A DNA stretch of 43,375 bases, taken from the NCBI GenBank assembly GCA_027083355.1, contig JALWOY010000190.1, forward strand, positions 1 through 43,375, given 5' to 3'. A model generated the notes under the pieces. It was not told the DNA's origin and searched no databases. It saw only the letters and a list, made by a program, of their open reading frames with translations. The DNA comes from Phycisphaerales bacterium. Lineage in GTDB: Bacteria > Planctomycetota > Phycisphaerae > Phycisphaerales > UBA1924. Numbering within the stretch: position 1 is the first letter of the stretch; the number at the start of each line of letters is the position of its first letter. A program made the position numbers and the translations under genes. Positions 7,885-15,690 of this stretch are shown piece by piece.

Positions 7885-8369
7885 CCGACGAGACGACGAA
7901 GACACTGATCCCGGGATGGGCGTGGCCCGTCATCATCGTCGGGATGCTCGCCCTCAACGTCGCGGTCTGCGCCATCACGGTCGTGTCGGCTCTCTCGGGC
8001 GACACGGGCGCCGAGCCGGATTACTACGAGAAGGCGCTCGCCTGGGATGCCTACAAGGCCGAGTTTGCCGAGGCGGAGCAGCTCGGGTGGTCCATCGAGA
8101 CATCGGCGCACCACGGGATGATCGATGTGTCGATCCGGGATCGGGCCGGTCGTCCTGTCGATGCTGTTTCCGCGTCCGGCGTGATCTTCCATCAAGCCCA
8201 CGCCGATCGACGCCGGCAGCTCGAGTTCGACCGGGTGGGCGACGGGCGTTTCATGGTCCACGCCGATCTCGCCCGCCCCGGCCTGTGGGAGCTCCGTCTG
8301 GAGATCAAAACCGCGGACACCAAGGTCGGTGTCGTCCGCCAGATCGAGGTCCCCGAGACGGAGGACTGA
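7881..8369 (+). CDS. ccoH: cbb3 oxidase assembly protein CcoH/FixH family
   Basis: 162 residues with one N-terminal membrane helix (GWAWPVIIVGMLALNVAVCA, about 12-31) and a periplasmic beta-rich domain. This is the architecture of FixH, which is required for cbb3 maturation. The segment EPDYYEKALAWDAYKAE (about 45-61) closely fits the FixH signature 'YY.KGL.W'. The ATG overlaps the ccoG stop (ATGA), and the order ccoG-ccoH is the classical one. FixH interacts with the CcoI copper ATPase in model organisms; ccoI lies two genes downstream here. Confidence 0.9.
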   Translation: MTDETTKTLIPGWAWPVIIVGMLALNVAVCAITVVSALSGDTGAEPDYYEKALAWDAYKAEFAEAEQLGWSIETSAHHGMIDVSIRDRAGRPVDAVSASGVIFHQAHADRRRQLEFDRVGDGRFMVHADLARPGLWELRLEIKTADTKVGVVRQIEVPETED

Positions 8370-8460
8370 TGATGCAAGGACCCCGCCGGCCGGGATGCCG
8401 CGGGGGTGCATCGGTTCGGCAGCACCGCCAGGGAAGGCTCAACATCGGGGGAACCCGCGA

Positions 8461-9273
8461 GTGGGCGCGCCCATCGACATGCTGACTCTCGCCGGGGCGG
8501 TCCTCGTCGCCAGCGTACTCGGCTCCACCCATTGCGCCGGCATGTGCGGCGGGCTGGTGCTCTTCGCCGTCGGCGCCGACGGCAAGCCCCGCCGACGGGT
8601 CCCCCTGCACGTCGCCTACCACGCCGGCCGGGGCATCACCTACACGCTGCTGGGCGCTCTCGCCGGCTCGGTCGGGGCCGTCGTCGATTTCTCGGGCCGG
8701 TTCACCGGCTTCCAACGATCCGCCGCGATGATCGCAGGGGCCGCGATGATCGTGTTCGGCCTGATCGCCCTGCTCCGCGCCGCCGGCCTCAAACTGGCCC
8801 ACACGAAACTCCCCGCCCGCTACAAGCGCCTGATCGAGCGGGGCCACCGTTTCGCCCTGTCCCTGCCGCCCATCCGCCGCGCCTGGGCCGTCGGTCTGCT
8901 CACCGCCTTCCTCCCCTGCGGCTGGCTGTACGCCTTCGCCATCACTGCCGCCGGCACCGCCAGCCCGCTGTGGGGCGGCGTGGTCATGCTCGCCTTCTGG
9001 ACCGGCACGCTCCCCATGATGGTCACGCTCGGCGCGGGCCTGCAAGCCCTGACCGGCCCCCTCCGCGCCCGCCTCCCCTTCGTCACGTCGTTGATCGTCG
9101 TCGCGGTGGGGGTGCTGACGGTGCTGGGCCGGATCGGTCTGCCGAGTTTCGTCCCCGAGTCCGTCGCCGCCGCCCAGCCCGCCAGCGTCCGCGACGCCAT
9201 CGACCGCGTCAACGCCCTCGACCCGGGCACGCTGCCTTGCTGCAACGCCCCCGCCGATACGATCGAGCCGTGA
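8461..9273 (+). CDS. TauE/SafE-like (DsbD_2 domain) membrane protein of the cbb3 assembly cluster
   Basis: 270 residues with about six membrane helices. The start HCAGMCGGLVLF (after a hydrophobic stretch and GSTHC) is the signature of the PF13386 group, 'sulfite exporter TauE/SafE' or cytochrome c biogenesis transmembrane-region proteins. Such genes are frequently found between ccoH and ccoI or next to ccoS. The conserved Cys and His pairs near the N-terminus and PCGWLYAF further on suggest metal or thiol transfer rather than sulfite export. The start chosen is GTG 8461, behind GGGGGAA (8447-8453); ATG 8479 in the same frame is the alternative. The frame also stays open upstream to 8329, overlapping ccoH, but without a plausible ribosome site. 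The role in copper supply to the oxidase is inferred from context. Confidence 0.82.
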   Translation: MGAPIDMLTLAGAVLVASVLGSTHCAGMCGGLVLFAVGADGKPRRRVPLHVAYHAGRGITYTLLGALAGSVGAVVDFSGRFTGFQRSAAMIAGAAMIVFGLIALLRAAGLKLAHTKLPARYKRLIERGHRFALSLPPIRRAWAVGLLTAFLPCGWLYAFAITAAGTASPLWGGVVMLAFWTGTLPMMVTLGAGLQALTGPLRARLPFVTSLIVVAVGVLTVLGRIGLPSFVPESVAAAQPASVRDAIDRVNALDPGTLPCCNAPADTIEP

Positions 9274-9314
9274 CCGCCGGGGTCCAGCCGCCTCGTCGTG
9301 TTTCTTTTCCGGAC

Positions 9315-9380
9315 GAGCCGCGGGCGCAAGCCCGCGGAGCACCGTCGCCGCCCACTCCACGGGCTCGCGCCCGTGGCTCG
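9315..9380. repeat. Two inverted copies of a dispersed palindromic repeat before ccoI
   Basis: Copy one at 9315-9339 is GAGCCGCGGGC, GCAA, GCCCGCGGAG. Copy two, in the opposite orientation, is at 9355-9380 (CTCCACGGGCTC, then GCGCCCGTGGCTCG). Each copy is itself nearly palindromic and could form a hairpin. The same family occurs at 32340-32448 and 35802-35864. The frame of ccoI is open through this block, but a real start after it (9382) is more likely. Confidence 0.8.
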
Positions 9381-9381
9381 C

Positions 9382-11892
9382 ATGAAAATGAAGAATAACT
9401 TGGCCGACACCCCCGCACCTTGCCCGCCCACCAGCGCCATGCGGTGCGCACACTGCGCCCTGCCAGTCCCGCCGGGGCTTGTCGAGCCGGGCGCCGAGCA
9501 CCAGTTCTGCTGCTCGGGCTGCAAGACGGTTTACAACATCATCCACGGCTCCGACCTCGCCCGTTTCTACGCCATCCGCGAAGCCGTCGGCGACCCCGAC
9601 GCCCAACCCGCCCGCACGACCTCGGCCGACTACACCGAGTTCGACGACCCGGCGTATCTCGGCGTCTACGCCCGCCCGCTCGAAGGCGGGCTGATGGAAA
9701 CGTCTTTCCTGCTCGAGGGCGTCCACTGCGCCGCGTGCGTCTGGCTTGTTGAACGCCTCGAACGGATCGTCCCGGGCGTCGTCTCAAGCCGGCTCGACTT
9801 CCGCCGCGCCACCGTCACCCTCACCTTCAACCCCGCGGTGAGCCCGCTGTCGGCCGTCGCCCGCGGGCTCGACAGGCTCGGCTACCCGCCCCACCCGCCG
9901 CGCGGCATGAAAAAGGAACAGATCCGCCGCGCCGAGGACCGCCGATACTGGATCCGCGTCGGCGTCGCCGGGGCACTCGCCGGCAACATCATGCTCGTCG
10001 CCATCGCCCTCTACGGCGGTATGTTCGGCGGCATCGGGCACGAATACGAGCAGCTCTTCCGCTGGACGAGCGCCGTGCTCGGGCTGCTCAGCCTCGCCTG
10101 GCCCGGGTCCGTCTTCTTCCGCGGCGCCGTCGCCGCCCTGCGCACACGCTCGGTCAACCTCGACGTCCCCATCGCCATCGCCCTCGCCGTCGGCGGGGTG
10201 TGGGGATTGGTCAACACCATCCGCGGCACAGGCGAGATCTATTTCGATTCGCTCTCGGCCCTCGTTTTCCTGCTGCTCGTCGGGCGGTGGATCCAGCACG
10301 CCCAGCAGCGCCGAGCCGCCGACGCCGTCGAACTCCTGTTCACCCTCGCCCCCACCCGCGCCACGCTCATCGAAGACGCAGACGGCGTCGAACGTCGCCG
10401 CACGGTGCCCATCGAGGCCGTCGAGATCGGCTCCACGGTCGAGGTCCTCGCCGAGGAGTCCATCCCCGTCGACGGCGAGGTGATCTCGGGCGAGAGCAAG
10501 ATCGATCAGGCCGTGCTGACCGGCGAGAGCGTCCCCGTGGACGTGCGCCCCGGCGACACCGTCGCCGCCGGCACCGTCAACCTCGCAGGGGCCATCCGGG
10601 TCCGCGTCACCGCGACGGGCGAGGACGCCCGCGTGGGTCGGCTCATGCGCCTCGTCGCCGACGCCGCCGAACGCAAGGCCCCCGTCGTCCGCCTCGCCGA
10701 CCGCCTCGCGGGCTATTTCACGGTCGGCGTGACCTCGCTCGCCGCGCTCACCGCGTGCATCTGGTTGTTCATCAACCCCGCCCTCGCCGTCGAACACGCC
10801 ACCGCGCTGCTCATCGTCGCCTGCCCGTGCGCCCTCGGGCTCGCCACCCCCCTCGTGCTCAGCACGGTCACGGGCCGACTCGCCCGCAACGGCACCATGG
10901 TCAAGGGCGCCGACGTCCTCGAACGGCTCACCAAACCCGGCACGCTCCTGCTCGACAAAACCGGCACCCTCACCGTCGGCGGCCTGCACGTCGCACAATG
11001 GACGGGCGACGAATCACTCAAGCCCCTCGTCGCCGCCCTCGAACGACACTCCGCCCACCCCGCCGCCCGCGCCCTGGCCCAACTGGCCGACGACCCGCTC
11101 AACGTCGAACACGCCGAGCAAACACCCGCGGCCGGCATCCGCGGTGCCGTCGCGGGCCGATCCATCGCCGTCGGCACGGCCGCCTACCTCGAATCGATGG
11201 GTATCGAGCCCGATGAAGACCTGCTCGCCTGGGCCGAGTCGCAATCCGCCGGTTCGGTGCGCACACCCGTCTTCATCGCCGCCGACGGCGTGATGGCCGC
11301 CGCCGCGACCCTCGGCGATCAGCCCCGCCCGGACGCCGCCGCGATGCTCGAAAAAGCGAAGGCCGCCGGCTGGTCGATCGCCGTGCTCTCGGGCGACCGC
11401 CCGGGGGTCGTCCGCGCCGTCGCCCGCGAACTCGGCATCGATGAAAAACAAGCGATCGGCGGGCAGACCCCGGAGGACAAACTCGCCCACGTCCGCCGCC
11501 TGCTCGAAGAGAAAGCCCCCGACGCCGGCCCGGTCGTCATGGTGGGCGATGGTGTCAACGACGCCGCCGCGCTCGCCGCCGCCGACGTCGGCATCGCCGT
11601 GCACGGCGGGGCCGAGGCAAGCCTCGAAGCCGCCGACGTCGCCATCCAGCGCCCCGGCCTCGCCCCCATCATGGGCCTCATCGACGCCTCGCGCGAGAGC
11701 ATGGCCCGCGTCCGGCTCTGCCTCGGCGTCTCCCTCGTCTACAACGCCGTCGCAGCGAGCCTCGCCGTCGCCGGGCTGATCCACCCGCTTATCGCCGCCG
11801 TGCTCATGCCCGCCAGCTCGATCACCGTCGTCGCCATCGCCGCGGCGGGCGCCCGCACGCCGGGCAAAGCAAAGAACGAGCGGCGAGGCTGA
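9382..11892 (+). CDS. ccoI: Copper-exporting P-type ATPase of cbb3 biogenesis (CcoI/FixI)
   Basis: 836 residues, the expected size. CcoI moves copper out of the cytoplasm to supply the CuB site of the oxidase. The N-terminus has the CcoI-specific Cys-rich domain (MRCAHCALP at about 20-28 and FCCSGCKTVY at about 45-54), then a metal-binding domain with GVHCAAC. P1B ATPase marks follow: the actuator TGES, the membrane motif CPC at about 481 (VACPCALGLATP), the phosphorylated Asp525 in DKTGTLT, the nucleotide-domain His-Pro pair (HSAHPAARAL) and GDGVNDAAAL near 722. ATG 9382 is chosen because it lies just after a palindromic repeat block; ATG 9388 and 9439 are possible, and no clear ribosome site decides. 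It is the last gene of the cbb3 cluster, 108 bases after the TauE-like gene. Confidence 0.93.
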   Translation: MKMKNNLADTPAPCPPTSAMRCAHCALPVPPGLVEPGAEHQFCCSGCKTVYNIIHGSDLARFYAIREAVGDPDAQPARTTSADYTEFDDPAYLGVYARPLEGGLMETSFLLEGVHCAACVWLVERLERIVPGVVSSRLDFRRATVTLTFNPAVSPLSAVARGLDRLGYPPHPPRGMKKEQIRRAEDRRYWIRVGVAGALAGNIMLVAIALYGGMFGGIGHEYEQLFRWTSAVLGLLSLAWPGSVFFRGAVAALRTRSVNLDVPIAIALAVGGVWGLVNTIRGTGEIYFDSLSALVFLLLVGRWIQHAQQRRAADAVELLFTLAPTRATLIEDADGVERRRTVPIEAVEIGSTVEVLAEESIPVDGEVISGESKIDQAVLTGESVPVDVRPGDTVAAGTVNLAGAIRVRVTATGEDARVGRLMRLVADAAERKAPVVRLADRLAGYFTVGVTSLAALTACIWLFINPALAVEHATALLIVACPCALGLATPLVLSTVTGRLARNGTMVKGADVLERLTKPGTLLLDKTGTLTVGGLHVAQWTGDESLKPLVAALERHSAHPAARALAQLADDPLNVEHAEQTPAAGIRGAVAGRSIAVGTAAYLESMGIEPDEDLLAWAESQSAGSVRTPVFIAADGVMAAAATLGDQPRPDAAAMLEKAKAAGWSIAVLSGDRPGVVRAVARELGIDEKQAIGGQTPEDKLAHVRRLLEEKAPDAGPVVMVGDGVNDAAALAAADVGIAVHGGAEASLEAADVAIQRPGLAPIMGLIDASRESMARVRLCLGVSLVYNAVAASLAVAGLIHPLIAAVLMPASSITVVAIAAAGARTPGKAKNERRG

Positions 11893-11895
11893 GAA

Positions 11896-12939
11896 TCAGC
11901 GCTCACCCTCCGGTGTGGTTTCCGCGGGCGGCGCTTTCACCGGCTCGGACCATGTGCCGATCGGGGCCGCGTCGACGAGGTACGCCCGCTTGAGCACCGG
12001 CGGGTCCACCGGCCGCTGCCCCTGCACCTCCACCGTCCCCAGAGCCATGATCGTGTCCGCGCCGGAAATCGCCTGCCCGAACGCCGTGTACCGTCCGTCG
12101 AGGGCCTTGGTCGCCTCCCGGCTCAGGCAGATGAACACCTGCGAACCATTCGAGTCCGGGTCACCACTCGAACGGGCCATCGACAGCACGCCGAAATCGT
12201 GCGGCAGCTTCGAGTTCTCGAGATCAATCTGATACCCCGGCCCGCCGCTGCCCGTGCCCGTCGGGTCACCCACCTGGATCACAAACCCCGGCTTGCCCGC
12301 CCGCGGCGGGATGATCCGGTGGAAGATGATGTCCGTGTAGAACCCGCCCTCGACCAGCTGCCGGAAGTTGTACGAAGAATTCGGCGCCTGGTCCGGCCGG
12401 AGCCGGAAACGGATGTCCCCCATCGACGTCTCGAAGACCACGTCCTTGTCGACGTACGCCCGGATCCCCGAGAACGTCACGGGGCGGGCCGGCTGATTGG
12501 CGACACGGCGCAGATCGGCATCGAAGATCGGCACCCCGCGTCGTTCGTCCTTGATCGGCGACATCGTGCTCGGGTCACGGATCGTCGCCTTGTCCACCGT
12601 CACCATCGGGTCGAGCACCACGGGCGGCCCGATCGGGGAGCCCCCGTCATAGAGTTGAGCGTAAAGAACGCGCGGCTCTTTCTGCGTCCAGAGCATGGGC
12701 AGCAACGCCGCCAGATCCACGCCACCACGCGCCGCGGCGGCCTGCGCCACGGGCTCAGGGTTGCCGAACTCGAACAGACGGATCTCCACGTCGTCGCTGT
12801 CGGCATGCACCGTCATCGGCATGGGCCGGTCCACGCCGTAGTACAAACGATCGGGCACCAGCTGTGCCCGGGCGGTGGTCGCCCACAACATCAGGACAAA
12901 GAGGCAAAGAAAACCGCTCGGGAGGCGCATGTGTTTCAT
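11896..12939 (-). CDS. Secreted cyclophilin-type peptidyl-prolyl isomerase with a long N-terminal domain
   Basis: 347 residues. The N-terminal MRLPSGFLCLFVLMLWATTARA is a signal peptide, so the enzyme acts outside the cytoplasm on folding proteins. The C-terminal half (about 160-325) is a cyclophilin: VFETSMGDIRFRLRPDQAPNS, FYTDIIFHRIIP with the catalytic FHR arginine, GFVIQVGDPTGTGSGGPGY, GVLSMARSSGDPDSNGSQVFI and DGRYTAFGQ. Residues 25-155 form an additional domain that I do not recognise; standard periplasmic cyclophilins are about 190 residues. ATG 12939 is chosen because a TAGAGT box ends six bases before it; two further in-frame Mets lie within nine codons. It converges with ccoI, with only three bases between stop codons. 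Confidence 0.9.
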   Translation of the reverse strand: MKHMRLPSGFLCLFVLMLWATTARAQLVPDRLYYGVDRPMPMTVHADSDDVEIRLFEFGNPEPVAQAAAARGGVDLAALLPMLWTQKEPRVLYAQLYDGGSPIGPPVVLDPMVTVDKATIRDPSTMSPIKDERRGVPIFDADLRRVANQPARPVTFSGIRAYVDKDVVFETSMGDIRFRLRPDQAPNSSYNFRQLVEGGFYTDIIFHRIIPPRAGKPGFVIQVGDPTGTGSGGPGYQIDLENSKLPHDFGVLSMARSSGDPDSNGSQVFICLSREATKALDGRYTAFGQAISGADTIMALGTVEVQGQRPVDPPVLKRAYLVDAAPIGTWSEPVKAPPAETTPEGER

Positions 12940-12945
12940 GCCCAC

Positions 12946-12951
12946 ACTCTA
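12946..12951 (-). promoter_or_regulatory. -10 box TAGAGT for the cyclophilin gene (leaderless)
   Basis: On the minus strand TAGAGT (12951 to 12946) is followed by six bases, GTGGGC, and then ATG 12939. Transcription would start at or next to the start codon, leaving no room for a ribosome site. Confidence 0.55.
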
Positions 12952-13013
12952 CACCGGCGCACGGGTCACGGTTGCGGGGCGCATCCGCCGGGGATCGTCG
13001 CGGGGATCGTGGA

Positions 13014-13796
13014 TCAGTTGAACAGATCGTCCCAGAAGCTGGAACCGTTCGCGGGCAGATCGAGGAGGCGCCACCGTTCTTCCCAGTCGGGCTGATCGCC
13101 GTCGCCGGAGTATTGGGAGGCCATATCAAGCAGCGTGTCGTGATCGACGAAGTGCCAGTCGACCGACATCCCCGCACGGAGCACGTTCATGCCCTGCTCG
13201 TGGTTGATGTCCGCGACTTCCCGGAAACCGTCCGACACCAGCGAGGCGTTGTTCTCGATGAAGTCCAGCCGTTGCTGCGGCCGACCGGAAAGATCCGGTC
13301 CCTCCCCGCGGTATTGGAAATTCGCGATGATCTCGCCGTCTGCGCCCTCGAACTGGGCCTTGTACGCCTCGAATGTGTGCTCGCCTGTGTGCGAAGGGCA
13401 ATAGAAGATCCGGCCGTCGTTGAGGTATGACTGCTCGAACATCACGCCGAGCCCGTCCCACAACATCCGGTCATAGCCGCGGGGGCGGGCATCCACCCGC
13501 AGATACAACGGGTCGGTGTTCCAGTAATCCCCGTTTCCGCTCGCGAAACTGCTGTAGGGCAGCCAGGCGTCATTGTCGGACGCGTACATGTGGAGCCCGA
13601 GGCCCACTTGACGCAGGTTGGATGCGCACACCACACGCTGCGAGGTTTCGTGCACCATTTTGAGGGACGGAAGAAGGATGCCGATCAACAGCGCAATCAC
13701 CGCGATCGATACCAGCACGTCCACGAGCGTGAAACCCCGCCCGGTGACACTATGCTGTCGTTGAGCAGACTCGTCCATTCGGAACGATCCCACCAC
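13014..13796 (-). CDS. Type II/IV pseudopilin-like protein (prepilin N-terminal methylation motif)
   Basis: 260 residues. The prepilin motif GFTLVDVLVSIAVIALLIGI (about 20-39) has the cleavage Gly and a hydrophobic helix. Position +5 of the mature protein is Asp in place of the usual Glu. After the helix come LLPSLKMVHETSQRVVCASN and LRQVGLGLHMYASDND, the pattern of the many planctomycete 'H-x9-DG' or DUF1559-type proteins; a degenerate form of that motif may be DWHFVDHDT near residue 225. The start is GTG at 13796, or the next codon, also GTG, behind AAGGAG (13806-13801). A -10 box TACACT lies at 13871-13866. These proteins are exported and may be minor pilins or surface proteins; the substrate or partner is unknown. 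No secretion genes are nearby. Confidence 0.85.
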   Translation of the reverse strand: MVGSFRMDESAQRQHSVTGRGFTLVDVLVSIAVIALLIGILLPSLKMVHETSQRVVCASNLRQVGLGLHMYASDNDAWLPYSSFASGNGDYWNTDPLYLRVDARPRGYDRMLWDGLGVMFEQSYLNDGRIFYCPSHTGEHTFEAYKAQFEGADGEIIANFQYRGEGPDLSGRPQQRLDFIENNASLVSDGFREVADINHEQGMNVLRAGMSVDWHFVDHDTLLDMASQYSGDGDQPDWEERWRLLDLPANGSSFWDDLFN

Positions 13797-14109
13797 AAGA
13801 CTCCTTCAAATGCCCGGTGCAGACCGACCCAAGCCGAATCCCGCACCCGATCCCTCTTGCATCGCAGTGTACCGGAAAAGCCGGACCGGCACAACAACCT
13901 CTTTGGAATGACTCGGAACTCTGCCGCACCTCGAATCAACGCGAACAAATCCAAATCAACGCCGACTGCCCGAAAACTGACACGACATTCTTTTTATCGT
14001 GCTATGAGAAGAGGGAACCGCTGTATTGTGGTGAAAATTCCGACAGCGGCATGTTCAGATCTGATATGCTGCCTCGCTCGATCGAGAATCGAGATCTCGG
14101 ACGCGGGAT
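13797..14109. other. 313-base divergent control region between the pseudopilin and the ECF sigma gene
   Basis: It holds the ribosome site and promoter of the pseudopilin on the minus strand. On the plus strand TATGCT at 14065-14070 may be a -10 box for the sigma operon. CGAGATCTCG at 14090-14099, a perfect ten-base palindrome, lies eleven bases before the sigma start. The middle part (about 13900-14030) is more AT-rich than its surroundings and shows no gene or RNA that I recognise. Confidence 0.5.
13866..13871 (-). promoter_or_regulatory. -10 box TACACT for the pseudopilin gene
   Basis: TACACT reads 13871 to 13866 on the minus strand. It would start a leader of about 60 bases that carries AAGGAG (13806-13801), so this gene, unlike several neighbours, has a normal ribosome site. 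Confidence 0.4.
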
Positions 14110-14721
14110 ATGCCTAAAAAAGAACAGACTCAATATTCTGAACCGGATGAGCCGTCCGGCCCGACTTCTCGGGAGATCGACGCGGAATTGATGCGTCGGG
14201 TGGCCGCGAATGATCAGGAGGCGATCGCGGCGTTGTATGACCGGTTCGTGTCGCTGGTCTTTCGGATGGCTTATCAGACGTTGCCGACGCGTCCCGAGGC
14301 CGAGGACGCGGTTCAGGAGGTCTTTGTTCGTTTGTGGCGCACAGCCGACCGCTTTGACGCCGAGAAAGCCGCCCTGGTGACCTGGGTGATGTTGATCACA
14401 AGAAGGCACATTGTTGATCGACTTCGGCGGACCCGCTCGCGGATTTCGACCGTATCGATGGATGAGGGACAGCGGGAGACCGGGGCTGTGTCTTCCCGAA
14501 TCAGCCCGCTCGAACAGGAAGAACGCTTCGGCGAGTTGATGAAACGAGTCGACGCGTTACCGGAATTGCAAAGGACGGTGGTCATCCGTTCCTATTTGGG
14601 GGGGCAGACGCTCCGACAGATCAGTGAAGAACTCGGCACGCCGCTCGGTACCATCAAATCCGCCCTGAGCCGGGCCTTGGTACGACTCCGGGAGCGTGTC
14701 GGAGAGGAAATCAGAGGATGA
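14110..14721 (+). CDS. ECF-type RNA polymerase sigma factor
   Basis: 203 residues. Region 2 runs from about residue 34 to 105 (DQEAIAALYDRFVSLVFRMA, then PEAEDAVQEVFVRLWRTADRF and ITRRHIVDRLRR). Region 4 covers about 140-195 (LPELQRTVVIRSYLGGQTLR, GTIKSALSRALVRLRE). It belongs to the SigK-like ECF group that pairs with RskA-type anti-sigma factors. The stop shares ATGA with the next gene, so the pair is translationally coupled. The start ATG 14110 has no good ribosome site; a possible -10 is TATGCT at 14065. What signal releases it is not visible. The nearby Cys-rich exported protein could be a target. Confidence 0.93.
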   Translation: MPKKEQTQYSEPDEPSGPTSREIDAELMRRVAANDQEAIAALYDRFVSLVFRMAYQTLPTRPEAEDAVQEVFVRLWRTADRFDAEKAALVTWVMLITRRHIVDRLRRTRSRISTVSMDEGQRETGAVSSRISPLEQEERFGELMKRVDALPELQRTVVIRSYLGGQTLRQISEELGTPLGTIKSALSRALVRLRERVGEEIRG

Positions 14722-15536
14722 AGATTCCCGAGCCAACCCCAACATCTGAGTTGCTCGAACTCGCCGGGATCGATGCGCTCGGGCTTCTCGATGATGAGGA
14801 TCATGCCGCGTTCGTCGCCGGGCTTGAAAGAGCGCCGGCGACTTTGCGAGAGTTGATCATCGCCGAGCAGGCGCGCATCGCGTCCGAGGGGCTGCTGCTC
14901 CCCGACGCCGAGCCGGGCGATGACCTGCGCCGCCGGGTCCTCGATCGGATCGCGGGCGAGATCAAGCGGGAGCCCGAGCCGGCCCCGGCCCGCGCCGTGT
15001 CGCATGTTTCGGGGATCCGTCAGCCCCGGCCGCCGCGCCTCCAGCGTGCTCGCAGGGTCAGCCCGGTGTGGCGGATCTCTTCGATCAGCCTGGCGGTGGC
15101 CGTGGTCGTCCTCAGCGTGATGCATGTGCAGTTGAAGCAGGAATTCGACGACGTGCGCGACGGCGCCAAGATCTCGATGCTGATCGGGGCGGTCGGCGTC
15201 GACGATATCGAGGCGACGCTGTTCGATGCGTCGTCGCGGCGGTATCAGTTCACGCCCGTCGGCGATGTCGGCCGGGCCCGCGCGATGCTCTGGCACCTGC
15301 CCGACAGCGGCAAGTCCCGGCTTTATATCGCCAACTTTCCGACGGACTCCGGGTACAAACTCGTCGTGCTCGACGAGCACGACAACCCGATCGAGGAGAT
15401 CACCTCATTCAAGGCCGACGGCCTGCTCAGCGGGGTGGACGTGAAGATCGATCGGAAGGGCCCGGTCCGGCTCGCGATCCTCACCGATGAAGCCAACCCG
15501 CGGGTGATGTTCCGCGCGAAGATCAATCTCGCTTGA
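14718..15536 (+). CDS. RskA-like transmembrane anti-sigma factor
   Basis: 272 residues, coupled by an ATGA overlap to the sigma gene. The N-terminal LLELAGIDALGLLDDEDHAA (about 11-30) fits the cytoplasmic anti-sigma domain of the RskA/SigK group, with no zinc-binding HxxxCxxC motif. One membrane helix lies at about 118-137 (ISSISLAVAVVVLSVMHV). The outer C-terminal domain (about 140-270, including YQFTPVGDVGRARAMLWHLP and SRLYIANFPTDSGYKLVVLD) resembles RskA C-terminal domains that keep the sigma factor bound until proteolysis. An incomplete terminator-like hairpin follows at 15545-15570. Confidence 0.85.
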   Translation: MKIPEPTPTSELLELAGIDALGLLDDEDHAAFVAGLERAPATLRELIIAEQARIASEGLLLPDAEPGDDLRRRVLDRIAGEIKREPEPAPARAVSHVSGIRQPRPPRLQRARRVSPVWRISSISLAVAVVVLSVMHVQLKQEFDDVRDGAKISMLIGAVGVDDIEATLFDASSRRYQFTPVGDVGRARAMLWHLPDSGKSRLYIANFPTDSGYKLVVLDEHDNPIEEITSFKADGLLSGVDVKIDRKGPVRLAILTDEANPRVMFRAKINLA

Positions 15537-15544
15537 ATCGGCTT

Positions 15545-15580
15545 GCGGGGTGGGTCCAATAACGCCCCGCCCGTCCTTGT
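15545..15580 (+). terminator. Weak terminator-like inverted repeat after the anti-sigma gene
   Basis: GCGGGG (15545-15550) pairs with CCCCGC (15565-15570) across a 14-base loop, followed by a mixed CCGTCCTTGTT tract rather than a clean T run. It might be a weak stop between the anti-sigma gene and the Cys-rich gene. Confidence 0.3.
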
Positions 15581-15690
15581 TCGAGAAAATAAGGATCCAT
15601 CTGCCCGGTGCGGGCCGGCTATGCTCATGCGTCATTGTGTGCAATCCGATGTTGTTCGATCGGACGGCTGAGAAAGATCAGGAGATCATC

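Noticed and set aside
14033-15625. Shared ECF-type promoter (GAAAAT ... TATGCT) before the sigma gene and before the Cys-repeat gene
   Set aside because: Both places have the two words, but the spacing is 26 and 29 bases, so they do not align as one promoter class.
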